Positions 1 to 9,060 are shown, numbered from the stretch's first letter. The stretch: 64,000 nucleotides of DNA from Candidatus Solibacter usitatus (GCA_016213245.1 JACRBC010000068.1:20341-84340), one strand, 5' to 3'. Notes: generated by a model from the sequence alone, not told the origin. Numbers and translations: made by a program.

Positions 1-740
1 AGGTAGGGTGCAGCGCGGAGGGCGTACCGGCGTTGAGGGCGCTGATGAGCCCGAGCTTCCCCGGTTACGACAACAAGATCGCGGACCAGATCCGGGCCGA
101 TGAGTTCCTGCGCGAGTTGGGCGAGAGGGACGCCGCGGGCACGGTGGCCGAGATTAACGTGCTGGCGCTGAACGCGGACCATACATCGGGCACGTCGCCC
201 GGGTATCCGACGCCGCGGGCGATGGTGGCGGATAACGACCTGGCGGTGGGGCGCATCGTGGAGGGGATCTCGAAGAGCAGGGTGTGGAAGCAGAGCCTGG
301 TGCTGGTGATCGAAGACGACGCGCAGAACGGCGTGGACCACGTGGACGGGCACCGGACGGTCGGGTTGATGGTGGGGCCGCATGTGCGGCGCGGGGCGGT
401 GGACTCGAACTACTACACGCAGCTCTCCATGATCCGGACGATCCAGGAGATCTTCCAGATTCCGCCGCGGACGGCGTTCCTCAGGAATTCGCGGGCGATG
501 ACGAGCGTGTTCACGCCGGAGGCGGACGCGCGGGCCTATGAAGCGCAGCCGGCGCAGATCAGGTTGAATGAGATGAATTCGGAGCTGAAGGCGCTGCGGG
601 GGCGGCAGTTGTGGGCGGCGCGGGAATCGGCGGCGATGAACTGGGCCGATGTGGACGATGTACCGACCGAGACACTGAACCGGATTTTGTGGTGGGACGC
701 AAAGGGATACGACGCAGCGTATCCGGCGAGAAAGAGATAA
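1..740 (+). CDS. C-terminal part of a secreted phosphoesterase (PF04185-like), cut by window edge
   Basis: The reading frame is open to the left edge (first full codon at base 3), so the gene begins outside the window. The visible part (about 245 residues) aligns along its whole length with the C-terminal third of the next gene, roughly three quarters identical by eye. Shared landmarks are ALNADHTSG, the acidic EDDAQNGVDHVDGHRT block and the MNWADVDD tail. In the phosphoesterase/acid phosphatase family the Asp-His stretches bind metal and phosphate. The product is expected to be exported and to hydrolyse phosphate esters; the substrate is not evident. Only 4 bases separate its stop from the next ATG, so the two genes look like a tandem duplication in one transcript. 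A TTG at 33 is an internal codon and should not be taken as the start. Confidence 0.8.
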   Translation, partial: VGCSAEGVPALRALMSPSFPGYDNKIADQIRADEFLRELGERDAAGTVAEINVLALNADHTSGTSPGYPTPRAMVADNDLAVGRIVEGISKSRVWKQSLVLVIEDDAQNGVDHVDGHRTVGLMVGPHVRRGAVDSNYYTQLSMIRTIQEIFQIPPRTAFLRNSRAMTSVFTPEADARAYEAQPAQIRLNEMNSELKALRGRQLWAARESAAMNWADVDDVPTETLNRILWWDAKGYDAAYPARKR

Positions 741-744
741 AGGC

Positions 745-3276
745 ATGAAGGCGAGATTGTTCCTGATGGGCGCGGCGGCCGCGTTGGCCGCAGGCTTGAT
801 TACGGCAGAGCAGAGCGGCGTGTTCGCCGTGTTGTCGAGCACGGCCAAGCCGGGCAAGCAGCCGGGCGGGGCGTGGCTGATTCCGACGACGCAATTGCTG
901 GCCCCGTGGGGCGCGCCGGTGATGATCGAAGGGAGGCCGGTGGACGCGGCGTTCGACGCGGAGACGAAGGTGCTGGCCGTATTGAATTCGCGCGCGGTGC
1001 TGTTCTACGACGCGACGGCCTCCTCGCTGCTGGGCCAGGTGAAATCGGCGTCGACTTCGTACGCAGGCGTGGCGTTCCGGCCGGGCACGCGGGAGGTGTG
1101 GGCGAGCGAGGCGAAGCGGAACGGTCCGGACGGCCTGCTGGTGATTACTGTGGACGAGCGCGGCGCGCCGGTGAAGGAGGAGCGGAAGGCGCTGGCGCCG
1201 CATCCGCTGCCGATCGGCATCGCGTTCAGCCGGGACGGAGGGACGGCCTACGTGGCGATGAGCCGCAGCAACACGCTGGCGGTGATGGACGCCGCGACGC
1301 GGGAGGTGAGGAAGGAGATCGCGGTGGGCATGGCGCCGTTCTTCGTGGCGGTGGCCGAGGAGGCCGGCAAGGTGTTCGTGTCGAACCGCGGAGGGCGGAG
1401 GCCGGCGGCGGGGGACACGCTGGCGCCGACCAGCGGGTCGAAGATCGCGAGCCACGCCGAGACGGGCTCGTCGGTGAGCGGCACGGTGAGCGTGGTGGAC
1501 ATGAAGACGGGCGCGGTGGAAGAGGTAGCGGTGGGGCTGGCGCCGTCTGGCGTGGCGGTGAGTCCGGACGGGAAGACGGTGGCGGTGGCCAACGGCCACA
1601 GCGACAGCGTGACGCTGATCGACGTGGCGACGTTGAAGACGAAGGACGTGAAGATCCCGGCGTGGCCGGAGGGAACGACGGGCAGCATTCCGGCGCACGT
1701 GGCGTATGCGCCCGACGGGCGGACGCTGTACGTGCTGTGCGGCGGCATGAACGCGGTGGCGGTGGTGCGGGACGGCAAGGTGGCGGGAGCGCTGCCGACG
1801 GGCTGGTTCCCGTCGGGGATCGCGGTGGACGGCAAGGGCGGGCTGCGGGTGGTCTCAATCAAAGGAACGGGCAACACGGCGCTGCGGGGCGGCAACTTCC
1901 GCTCGACGGCGTATGAAGGCATGTTGCAGGCGATACCGGCGCCGGGCGAAGCGCAGTGGAAGGCCGGCCTGCGCGAGGTGCGGGCGGCGAACGCGCCGAA
2001 GTTCACGCCGGCGGGCGGAGTGGAGAACCTGGCGGCACTAGGGATCAAGCACGTGTTCTTCATCATCAAGGAGAACCGCACGTACGATCAGGTGTTCGGA
2101 GCGATCGGCAAGGGCGACGGCGATCCGAAGCTGACGATGTTCGGGCGCGAGGTGACGCCGAACCACCACGCGCTGGCGGAGCGCTACGTGCTGCTGGACA
2201 ACTTCCACGCGTCGAGCTCGATCAGCTTCGACGGGCACCAGTGGCTGATGATGGCGTTCGTGAGCGACTACACGCAGCGGGCCTTTGCGGCGTCGCCGCG
2301 GGGGTACGCGTGGGACATGAGCGACGCGCTGACGGTGTCGCCGGCGGGCTTCTTCTGGCAGGGCGCGCCGCCGGAGGTGGCGGTGAGGATCTACGGCGAG
2401 TTCTGCCTGCCGGGCAAGTTCGACCCGGCGACCGAGCAGGCCGAGGACATCACCGAGCGGCGCGGGCGGACGTGGGCCGACTACTGGAAGCTGTACAAGG
2501 AAGGAACGTGGCGGGACCAGGTGGGGTGCAGCGCGGCGGGGCTACCGGCGTTGAAGAAGCTGATGAGCCCGAGCTATCCGCAGGACGATACGGTGATCAC
2601 GGACCAGATCCGGGCGGAGGAATTCCTGCGGGAGCTGGGCGAGCGGGAGAAGAGCGGGGTGATGGCGAACATCAACGTGATCACGTTGACGTCGGACCAT
2701 ACCAACGGGACCAATCCGAACTCGCCGACGCCACGGGCGATGGTGGCGGACAACGATCTGGCGCTGGGGCGGATGGTGGAGGGCATCTCGAAGAGCCGGT
2801 TCTGGAAGGACAGCCTGATCCTGGTGGTGGAGGACGACGCGCAGAACGGGATCGACCACGTGGACGGGCACAGGACGGTGGCGCTGGCGATCGGGCCGAA
2901 GGTGCGGCGGGGGGCGCTGGACTCGAACCACTACAACCAGGTCTCGATGGTGAGGACGATCCAGGAGGTATTCCGGATCCCGGCGCGGACGCCGTGGCTG
3001 CGCTCGGCGCGGGCGATGAAGAGCGTGTTCACGCCGGAGGCGGACGCGCGGCCGTACGAGTGCCTGCCGGCGCGGATCAAGCTGGACGAGATGAATCCGC
3101 CGGCCAGGGCGCTGCGGGGCAGGGCGAGGCAGGCGGCGGAGGAGTCCGCGCGGATGAACTGGGCGGATGTGGACGACATCCCGAGCGATGCCTTGAACCG
3201 CATCCTGTGGGGGGCGGTGAAGGGGTGGGAGACGCCTTACCCGAGCACCGGGGCGAGGATGCGCCAGGCGCCGTAG
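745..3276 (+). CDS. Secreted YncE-like beta-propeller / phosphoesterase two-domain protein
   Basis: The 843-residue protein begins with a signal peptide (MKARLFLMGAAAALAAGLITA). Residues about 55-400 form YncE/NHL-like propeller repeats, seen as recurring blocks such as GVAVSPDGKTVAVANG and YAPDGRTLYVLCGG. From about residue 434 it turns into a phosphoesterase (PF04185): IKHVFFIIKENRTYDQVFG is the family N-terminal motif with the conserved Glu-Asn, and TSDHTNG and EDDAQNGIDHVDGHRT carry the later metal-binding residues. This propeller-plus-phosphatase architecture is common in Acidobacteriota and Planctomycetota. Its likely role is release of phosphate or another head group outside the inner membrane; the substrate is unknown. 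The truncated upstream gene is a close paralogue. Its last 40 bases overlap the convergent DUF2752 gene. Confidence 0.85.
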   Translation: MKARLFLMGAAAALAAGLITAEQSGVFAVLSSTAKPGKQPGGAWLIPTTQLLAPWGAPVMIEGRPVDAAFDAETKVLAVLNSRAVLFYDATASSLLGQVKSASTSYAGVAFRPGTREVWASEAKRNGPDGLLVITVDERGAPVKEERKALAPHPLPIGIAFSRDGGTAYVAMSRSNTLAVMDAATREVRKEIAVGMAPFFVAVAEEAGKVFVSNRGGRRPAAGDTLAPTSGSKIASHAETGSSVSGTVSVVDMKTGAVEEVAVGLAPSGVAVSPDGKTVAVANGHSDSVTLIDVATLKTKDVKIPAWPEGTTGSIPAHVAYAPDGRTLYVLCGGMNAVAVVRDGKVAGALPTGWFPSGIAVDGKGGLRVVSIKGTGNTALRGGNFRSTAYEGMLQAIPAPGEAQWKAGLREVRAANAPKFTPAGGVENLAALGIKHVFFIIKENRTYDQVFGAIGKGDGDPKLTMFGREVTPNHHALAERYVLLDNFHASSSISFDGHQWLMMAFVSDYTQRAFAASPRGYAWDMSDALTVSPAGFFWQGAPPEVAVRIYGEFCLPGKFDPATEQAEDITERRGRTWADYWKLYKEGTWRDQVGCSAAGLPALKKLMSPSYPQDDTVITDQIRAEEFLRELGEREKSGVMANINVITLTSDHTNGTNPNSPTPRAMVADNDLALGRMVEGISKSRFWKDSLILVVEDDAQNGIDHVDGHRTVALAIGPKVRRGALDSNHYNQVSMVRTIQEVFRIPARTPWLRSARAMKSVFTPEADARPYECLPARIKLDEMNPPARALRGRARQAAEESARMNWADVDDIPSDALNRILWGAVKGWETPYPSTGARMRQAP

Positions 3277-3614
3277 AGACCGAAGAGCAACAGCAGGCAG
3301 TGGAAGACGCGCGCCTGGGAGAACGCCGGGAATGCCGCTGCTCTGCCCGCGAGTCCGGACACGAGGCCCCAGACGAAGAGGGCGAAGACCAGGGGGCTGA
3401 GGGCGTGAAGGCGGAGGGCGGCAGAGAGGCCGCCGTGGCCGATGGCGCAGAGGGCGCGGGTCATGCCGCAGAGCGGGCACGGCAGGCCGCTGAGGCGGAG
3501 GAAGGGGCAGAAGAGCCAGGCGGGCGGCGCGGCGGTGATGAAGAAGGCGAGCGCCGAGCCGCAGAAGAGAGCCTTGAGAGCGTGCGGACTACTGAGGAGG
3601 CGCGGGAGAGGCAA
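3237..3614 (-). CDS. DUF2752 family small membrane protein
   Basis: This 125-residue protein has about three hydrophobic segments and the family hallmark CPLCGMTRALCAIGHG around residues 46-61, the CPxCGxTR motif of DUF2752 with the following small-residue/His stretch. The function of the family is not established; the paired cysteines suggest metal binding or a redox role at the membrane. It overlaps the 3' end of the convergent phosphoesterase gene by 40 bases, and its 5' end overlaps the upstream zinc-ribbon membrane protein by 26 bases, so the two minus-strand genes are probably co-transcribed. The ATG at 3614 lies inside the upstream gene. Confidence 0.8.
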   Translation of the reverse strand: MPLPRLLSSPHALKALFCGSALAFFITAAPPAWLFCPFLRLSGLPCPLCGMTRALCAIGHGGLSAALRLHALSPLVFALFVWGLVSGLAGRAAAFPAFSQARVFHCLLLLFGLYGAWRILAPVLG

Positions 3615-4293
3615 ATCCGACGAGCTCCTTGTAAGCGACCGTGATCGCCGCGTAGTAGATGGGCAAGGTGACGAGCAGGCCGACCAGACAGGCGAGCGCG
3701 CCGAGGATCTGAATTCCGATCAGGGCGAGGAGGAAGATGGTGAAGCCGAAGTAGTCCTGCTTGACGATGGCGTGCGAGGCCTGCATGGCGGGCCAGAAGT
3801 CGAGCTTGCGATCGATGATGAGGAGGTAGGTGAACTGGTACATCGCGACAACGACCAAGGCGCCGACGATGCAGGCGAAAAGGCCGAGGAAGCTGAATAC
3901 GGCGATGACGATGCAGGCGGCGAGGGAAGGCACGAAGAAGTTGAAGCCTTTGAAGAGGTCGCCGAGGTCGGCGCGGCCGCCGAGCACCACGCGCCAGCAG
4001 ACGATGTGGATGCCGGCGAGCATGGGGCCCTGCAAGATGAGGGGCACGACGGCGCTGACGATGGACATGACGATGATGATGAGGGCGAACATGCCGAGCT
4101 GGGCGGTGACCAGCGTCCAGGCGGCGCCGATCCAGCGGCCGGTGTGAGCCTGGCAGCCGGCCGGGACGGTGAAGGAGGCGGCTGGGGCGAAGACGGGCGG
4201 CGGCGGAGGCGGAGCGCCTCCCAGGGTGGTCCCGCACTGGGGACAGAAGCGGGTCTCGGCGGTCACCTGGGCGCCGCAGTGGGTGCAGAACAT
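3589..4293 (-). CDS. Zinc-ribbon-containing multi-pass membrane protein
   Basis: I chose the ATG at 4293 because GGAGG lies 7 bases upstream of it; the frame is open to an ATG at 4326, but that adds only 11 unconvincing residues. The 234-residue protein opens with a double-CxxC zinc ribbon (MFCTHCGAQVTAETRFCPQCG), then a proline-rich linker (PPPPPPVFAP), then four to six hydrophobic segments resembling DUF975/DUF4013-type membrane proteins. No catalytic residues are evident, so its function is unknown. Zinc-ribbon-linker-membrane layouts are frequent among bacterial cell-envelope proteins. It overlaps the DUF2752 gene downstream and is divergent from the glycosyltransferase at 4397, from which it is separated by about 100 bases. 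Confidence 0.75.
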   Translation of the reverse strand: MFCTHCGAQVTAETRFCPQCGTTLGGAPPPPPPVFAPAASFTVPAGCQAHTGRWIGAAWTLVTAQLGMFALIIIVMSIVSAVVPLILQGPMLAGIHIVCWRVVLGGRADLGDLFKGFNFFVPSLAACIVIAVFSFLGLFACIVGALVVVAMYQFTYLLIIDRKLDFWPAMQASHAIVKQDYFGFTIFLLALIGIQILGALACLVGLLVTLPIYYAAITVAYKELVGFASPAPPQ

Positions 4294-4396
4294 GAGAGGG
4301 CCTCCTGGCTGGCTGAGTCCCATCAATCTACCTGAAACTCCGGCCGAGCGCCACCGTACCGCGCCAAGAAACTATACTGTTGACCTGGTCCAAGAT

Positions 4397-6151
4397 ATGA
4401 AGTCCACGGTGGTTGAAAAGCGCTGGCTGGCGATGGGGATCCTGATTCTGGGGGTGGCGGCTGCGCTGAGGGTGAGCGCGATCGGCGAGCGGAGCCTGTC
4501 GCATCCGGAGATGTATGTTCCCGGATTGCCGCTGCCGGCGGGGCTGAGCGATCCGCCGCCGCGGCACGAGTTCTGGCCGCTGGTGCGGGACGTGGTGGCC
4601 ACGGACACGCATCCGCCGGGCTATTACGCGATGATGTGGCCGGTGATCCGGCTGGCAGGCGCGAGCGAATGGAGCATGCGACTGCCCTCGGCGGTGTGTG
4701 GAGTGGCGACGGTGGGGTTCCTGATGTGGCTGGGGCTTGCTCTGGGACGGCCCGGGGCCGGGCTGTTGGCGGGAGCGTTGCTGGCGTTGAACGGGTATCA
4801 CATATTCTGGAGCCAGGCGGCGCGGATGTACTCGCTGGCGGGGATGCTGGCGCTGCTATCGACACTGCTGCTGCTCAAGGCGGCGAAGGCCGAGCGGAGC
4901 GGATGGGCGGCGGCCTGGTACTGCGGCGTCACACTGCTGGGGTTGGCGACACACGTATTCATGTGGAGTCTCCTGGCGGCGCAGATCGGATGGGTGGCGT
5001 GGGCGGGATGGGTGCGCCGAGGGGGGATGCCCGGGCTGCTTAAGTGGCAGTGGCTGACGGCAACGATGGGCACTCCGCTGCTGGCGGTGGCGGCTTACCA
5101 GAGCGGGAATCCGGTGGCGACGATGTCGCGCGACCTGCTCTTGTGCGGGGGGGAACTGATGCAATTCGGGTTCCTCTGGCCGCGAGTGCAGGGACGGCTG
5201 GACACGTTCCCTCCTGAGTGGTTGGAGGCCCAGGCGAGCCAGTCGCCTTACAGCCTGTGGTGGGCGGCGTTGCTGGCCTTGGGGCTATGGTTGGTCTGGG
5301 AAGCGCGCCGGGAGGCGGGCGGCGGACCGGTTGCATGGGGAGGGCATCGGGCGAGTCCCGGGTGGCGTGCGGTGACGCTGGCGGCAGCGGCGGCGACAGG
5401 GATGGATGTGATGCTCCTGCAGGCGGCGCAGACGGTGGCGCTCAAGGCGCCGGCGGTGATGCGGCTGACCACGGTGATGGCGGCGGCTCCGCTGGCGGGG
5501 CTGATCGGGTTTCTCATCCTGCCACGGGTTTGGGCGTGGGCCGGGGAGCGGCATGGTTCTGGCGGGAGCGTGGAGGAAGGGCCGGGTGGGATGAGATTGG
5601 TGTGGCTTTCGGCGTTTGGACCACCGGCGCTGTTGTGGATATTCTCGATGGCGGCGCGGCCGGTGATGACGCCGCGCGGGCTGCTGGCGGTGTATCCATT
5701 GGTGGCGTTGCTGCTGGCACTGGGGTTGATAGAAGCGAGCAGGGACAGGCGGTGGGTTGCGGCGGCGCTGGCGCTGGCGCTGATCCCGATTCACATCTGG
5801 AGCGTGCGGGAGTACTCGCGCCGCACGATGGATCCGCTCCATCACAAGCAGTTTGTAGAGCGGCTACGAAAGCAGATGCAGCCCAGCGACCTGGTGTTCT
5901 ACCCGGTGGGATGGGCGAACACCCCGCTGCTTTGGTATCTTCCGCCGGAGCGATACCGGGTGATTGGCTGGGAGTTCGGCGCGGCTCGCCGGAAGAACCC
6001 GGATGCACGGGTGTGGGTGTTGAGCACGTACGGGGTAGCCCCGGCAGAGCGGATGACAGCGGCAGTGGGGGGCTACCGGCGCGCCGGGGCGGTGGAGGCG
6101 CCGCACGCCAGAGCAGAGCTGTTTGAGCCGGCAAGAGACCAGGAACGCTGA
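4397..6151 (+). CDS. PMT/ArnT-like membrane glycosyltransferase (GT39/GT83 type)
   Basis: The start is the ATG at 4397 (MKSTVVEKRW), giving 584 residues; the longer open frame back to 4169 runs antisense through the neighbouring gene. The protein has an N-terminal transmembrane helix, a large extracytoplasmic loop, then about ten further hydrophobic helices and a soluble C-terminal domain. TDTHPPGYYAMMW near residue 70 is the HPP(L/G)YY motif of the dolichyl/undecaprenyl-phosphate-sugar-dependent glycosyltransferases (PMT_2). The usual first-loop Asp-Glu pair is replaced by HPE (SLSHPEMYV), so the catalytic Asp is either displaced or missing. The expected role is transfer of a sugar from a lipid-phosphate carrier to an envelope acceptor. 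TATACT at 4373-4378 may be its -10 box. Confidence 0.75.
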   Translation: MKSTVVEKRWLAMGILILGVAAALRVSAIGERSLSHPEMYVPGLPLPAGLSDPPPRHEFWPLVRDVVATDTHPPGYYAMMWPVIRLAGASEWSMRLPSAVCGVATVGFLMWLGLALGRPGAGLLAGALLALNGYHIFWSQAARMYSLAGMLALLSTLLLLKAAKAERSGWAAAWYCGVTLLGLATHVFMWSLLAAQIGWVAWAGWVRRGGMPGLLKWQWLTATMGTPLLAVAAYQSGNPVATMSRDLLLCGGELMQFGFLWPRVQGRLDTFPPEWLEAQASQSPYSLWWAALLALGLWLVWEARREAGGGPVAWGGHRASPGWRAVTLAAAAATGMDVMLLQAAQTVALKAPAVMRLTTVMAAAPLAGLIGFLILPRVWAWAGERHGSGGSVEEGPGGMRLVWLSAFGPPALLWIFSMAARPVMTPRGLLAVYPLVALLLALGLIEASRDRRWVAAALALALIPIHIWSVREYSRRTMDPLHHKQFVERLRKQMQPSDLVFYPVGWANTPLLWYLPPERYRVIGWEFGAARRKNPDARVWVLSTYGVAPAERMTAAVGGYRRAGAVEAPHARAELFEPARDQER

Positions 6152-6226
6152 ATCCGGCGAGGCGACGGGCGAGTCAAAAGGAGACGGGTCCCGCGCGAGC
6201 GGAACCTGAGAACTGGGAGATTCGAG

Positions 6227-6919
6227 ATGACGCTGATGAACCGGATGGTTGTGTGTGCGATTGCCGCGGCGGCAACTGGCTTTGCCGCGGCGCCCACCGT
6301 GGAAGTGACAGGCAACTACGTGGAGGCGCGCACGGCGGACGTGTACACGGGCGCGTGCTTCGCCAATTCAGAGGTGCAACTGATCGGGAACCTGGCGGTA
6401 TTCGGCTGGCAGATCAACCGGGGTTCCTGGAAGGGCGTCACGCTGGACGGGCTGAACGTGGCGGCGGCGGTGCGGGCCAACTCGACGCTGGGCGACCGGA
6501 CGGGCGAGCCGTATCCGGTGCGGGCGTTCCTGATGGTGGACGAGCGGGCGAACCTGGAGCAGCGGCAGGCGCTGAAGGAGTTCGCGCAGCGGATGACGGG
6601 CGACCTGCTGGGCGACATCGTAAAGACGGCGGCGATGCCGATCCGGTTCACGGTGGAGGGCGCGAGCGTCCATGAATCGCGGGTGACGCTGAGCGCTGGG
6701 ACGCTGGCGCAGATCCGGACGCGGGCGATTGAAGAGGGCGACCACACGTGCGGTCACGAAGTGCCGTGGTACGACCCGCTGGCAAAGACCGAGCACGCGA
6801 TGGCGGCCTACACGCTGGAGAACCGGTTCCAGGGTTCGACGACCGAGGACCTACGGGCGAGCTGGTCGAGCCCGTACAGGCGCAGCGCGTTCGTGGGCAC
6901 ATTTCACGTGAGCGAGTAG
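6227..6919 (+). CDS. DUF1326 family protein with signal peptide
   Basis: The 230-residue protein matches the DUF1326 pattern: an early GNYVEARTADVYTGACFANSE block, a GxxxGVxLDGLNVAAAV stretch and the DHTCGHEVPWYDPL segment near residue 175. An N-terminal hydrophobic stretch (about residues 7-22) reads as a signal peptide, which makes it probably periplasmic. Members are widespread in soil bacteria and have no assigned reaction; conserved Cys and His in the family might bind metal. The ATG follows GGGAGATTCGAG, a reasonable ribosome site. It stands alone between the glycosyltransferase and a convergent minus-strand gene. Confidence 0.75.
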   Translation: MTLMNRMVVCAIAAAATGFAAAPTVEVTGNYVEARTADVYTGACFANSEVQLIGNLAVFGWQINRGSWKGVTLDGLNVAAAVRANSTLGDRTGEPYPVRAFLMVDERANLEQRQALKEFAQRMTGDLLGDIVKTAAMPIRFTVEGASVHESRVTLSAGTLAQIRTRAIEEGDHTCGHEVPWYDPLAKTEHAMAAYTLENRFQGSTTEDLRASWSSPYRRSAFVGTFHVSE

Positions 6920-7010
6920 GAGGCGGGGACACATCGGGCGTCCGAGCGGCGATTCGGATGTCAAAGATCGAGCCCGGGGGCTGCCTGACGAGCGGATTCG
7001 AGAGCCGGCG

Positions 7011-7709
7011 TCAGGCGGCGGCGGCTTTGGCGGCGCTGGAATCGGCTCCGTTTTGTACGGCAGCGGCTTTGGCAGCGAGGGAATCGGCCGCGTTTCGTTC
7101 GGCGCGCAGTTGTTCATTGTGACGGCGGATGGCCGATTTGCGATCCATAGAGAAGGTGGCCGACTCCATCACGTGCCGGCCGGAGTCGAGAAAGCGGTCC
7201 GTGTCGCGGGTGAGGCGCGAGATCTCGGCCAGAGGGGTGGTTTCGTAGACGGCGCGAATGATGACGTCTTCCTTCTGGAGGAGCGCGGCGCGCTGGGTCT
7301 GGAGTTTGCGGAGCTCGGCGAGGGCGGAGGAGAAGGAGCGCTCGAGGTCGCGGCGGTAGCGGACGAGGCGGTCGAAGCCGGCGGCGGCGGGTGAATCGGG
7401 GGCGAACGGGTCCGTTTCGTCGAGGAGCCTGGATTCGTGGCGGGTGATGCGCTGGAGGTTCCAGGAGGCGAGGAGGAGGCGTTCGAAGAGGGCGTCCTCC
7501 AGAGCGCCTTCGGGGCGCACGTCCTTGACGAGCTGGGCGCGCATGGTCTCGAACGCGGCGCGGTCCTCATCGGGAACGATGAGGGTGCGGGCGGTGAAGC
7601 CGTGCTTGCGGCTGTTCTGGGCGGCGATGGACTTACCGGCGTCGGTGACGGGGCCGGTAGAGAGTTTGGCGTTGGCCTGATTGGCCAGGACTTGAGCGGC
7701 GGATGCCAT
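7011..7709 (-). CDS. Conserved hypothetical protein of the QANAxLSTGP type
   Basis: The start is the ATG at 7709, because AAAGGAG lies 9 bases upstream. The 232-residue protein begins MASAAQVLANQANAKLSTGP followed by VTDAGKSIAAQNSRKHG, a Lys/Asn-rich N-terminus seen in a protein family abundant in Acidobacteriota and related soil bacteria and often annotated only as hypothetical. The rest is Arg- and Glu-rich and strongly helical, with a likely coiled coil around residues 115-165, and it ends in an Ala-rich tail (AAKAAAVQNGADSSAAKAAAA). There is no signal peptide and no enzyme motif. A nucleic-acid-associated role is possible from the basic N-terminus, but that is a guess. Confidence 0.65.
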   Translation of the reverse strand: MASAAQVLANQANAKLSTGPVTDAGKSIAAQNSRKHGFTARTLIVPDEDRAAFETMRAQLVKDVRPEGALEDALFERLLLASWNLQRITRHESRLLDETDPFAPDSPAAAGFDRLVRYRRDLERSFSSALAELRKLQTQRAALLQKEDVIIRAVYETTPLAEISRLTRDTDRFLDSGRHVMESATFSMDRKSAIRRHNEQLRAERNAADSLAAKAAAVQNGADSSAAKAAAA

Positions 7710-8042
7710 GGTAGAAAGCTCCTTTGAGAAATGTGGGTGGGCGTGAAGCCGACCGCGGCGAACGGTAGCACGGGGTGTCAAGCGATTTTGGCGGGGGCTG
7801 GTGCGGGGCGTTGAAAACAGGGGAGATTGAGTTGCAAGAAAGTTGGGAACGGCTCAGGCGCGCTCCCACGGGGGCTTGGGGTTCAGCGAGTGATCGGGCT
7901 GGTATGCACCGACAAGGCGATCCTCCCTTTCGAACCCGGGCCCGCCGGTTCACAGCGGTGCAATAGCGTCTGGTAGCCGGCGAGCACCAGGAGGCGCTTC
8001 GGGGAGCGATTCGGGCGGTAAGATACAGGAAGGAGACCCGCA
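7710..8042. other. Intergenic gap between a divergent pair
   Basis: These 333 bases separate the minus-strand hypothetical from the toxin-antitoxin pair on the plus strand. The left end carries the AAAGGAG ribosome site of the minus-strand gene, and the right end carries GGAAGGAG, 7 bases before the GTG at 8043. The middle contains a TTCGAACCCGGG stretch that resembles a tRNA T-arm, but no cloverleaf could be folded around it. I saw no other coding or repeat signal. Confidence 0.5.
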
Positions 8043-8309
8043 GTGAACGTCGCCATCGAAATACCGGACGATATCGGGCGCGTGCTCGCCGCACAAGCGG
8101 GCGGAGTTTCACGCGCGGTGCTGGAAGCGGTCGCAATCGAAGCTTATCGATCCGGCGCGATTACTACTGCCCAGGTGCAGCAGATGCTGGGACTGCGCTC
8201 GCGGTGGGAGACGGAGTCCTTCCTCCGTCGCGCCGAGGCCCTCCATGACTACACGATGGATGACCTGGAAAAGGATATTGCGGCGATCCGCAACGCCGCC
8301 CGGCAATGA
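8043..8309 (+). CDS. UPF0175-type antitoxin
   Basis: The 88-residue protein fits the small UPF0175 antitoxin family: an N-terminal beta strand with a short helix (NVAIEIPDDIGRVLA), a central EAVAIEAYRSGAITTAQVQQ segment typical of the DNA-binding helix-turn-helix part, and a LGLRSRWETESFLRRAEALHDYT C-terminus that usually binds the toxin. It starts with GTG preceded by GGAAGGAG at 7 bases. Its last four bases (ATGA) overlap the start of the PIN toxin, the usual antitoxin-first arrangement with translational coupling. It is expected to neutralise that toxin and repress its own promoter. Confidence 0.8.
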   Translation: MNVAIEIPDDIGRVLAAQAGGVSRAVLEAVAIEAYRSGAITTAQVQQMLGLRSRWETESFLRRAEALHDYTMDDLEKDIAAIRNAARQ

Positions 8310-8785
8310 TCGCCGTCGCGGACACCTCGCCGGTCTGCTATCTCATTCTGATCGGTGAGATCGACCTCCTGCCCAGACTCTTCAGTCAGGTGCTTGCGCC
8401 TCAGGCCGTGCTTGAGGAGTTGCTTCACGAGGACGCTCCGGCCGCGGTTCGAAGCTGGGCGTCCCATCTACCATCCTGGATCAGCGTCAGGGAAACTCCA
8501 ATTGCGGCAACCGCGGGCCTGGATAAACTTCAAGCTGGCGAGCAGGCCGCAATCCTGTTGGCCGAGTCCATGAACGCTGACATCATACTGCTCGACGAAC
8601 TGGCGGCTCGGCGCATTGCCGCCGCTCGCGGGCTGCGGATCGCCGGGATGCTGGGTGTACTGGGCGAGGCCGCGACGCGCGGACTGGTTGAGTTGGCGCC
8701 CGCGATCGACCGCCTCCGGATGACCAACTTCAGAGCCTCCCCGGCACTGCTGAAGGCGACTCTCGACCGCTTCGGCAATCGGTAA
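8306..8785 (+). CDS. PIN-domain toxin, DUF3368 type
   Basis: The 159-residue protein opens IAVADTSPVCYLILIGEIDLL, with the first conserved PIN Asp at residue 5 and the DTSP signature of the DUF3368 family. A central acidic site follows (LDKLQAGEQAAILLAESMNADIILLDE), in which the Glu of GEQAA and the Asp of LLDE are candidate metal ligands. PIN proteins are Mg2+-dependent ribonucleases. The gene overlaps the UPF0175-type antitoxin by four bases, the standard partner for DUF3368 toxins. All expected acidic residues appear present, so the toxin looks intact. Confidence 0.8.
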   Translation: MIAVADTSPVCYLILIGEIDLLPRLFSQVLAPQAVLEELLHEDAPAAVRSWASHLPSWISVRETPIAATAGLDKLQAGEQAAILLAESMNADIILLDELAARRIAAARGLRIAGMLGVLGEAATRGLVELAPAIDRLRMTNFRASPALLKATLDRFGNR

Positions 8786-9060
8786 CCGGATGAAGGCTCT
8801 GCCAGGACACCAAGACCACTGTGACGGTCGCAGTGGCGCCGCCCCGGACTGCGACATCATCAACCATGGCTCTATCGAGAATGGCGGGGCCTGCCACGCC
8901 GATCATGTTCTGAGCAATGGCCGATTGGATGGACGGGCTCAATCTCAAGAAGGGTTGAGAAGAGGTACGCCCGGCGTCTAAACATCACTCGCCACTCCCG
9001 GTCACGATGAGCCTGAGTGCGGTCGCGGCACCAGGATAGGGTTGACGACTTGCCATTGGG

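Noticed and set aside
7928..7970. tRNA-like T-arm (TTCGAACCCGGG)
   Set aside because: No acceptor, D-arm or anticodon stem could be folded around it on either strand.
8730..8948. 72-codon minus-strand frame after the DUF3368 toxin
   Set aside because: It overlaps the toxin's 3' end, starts without a ribosome site and matches no family I recognise.
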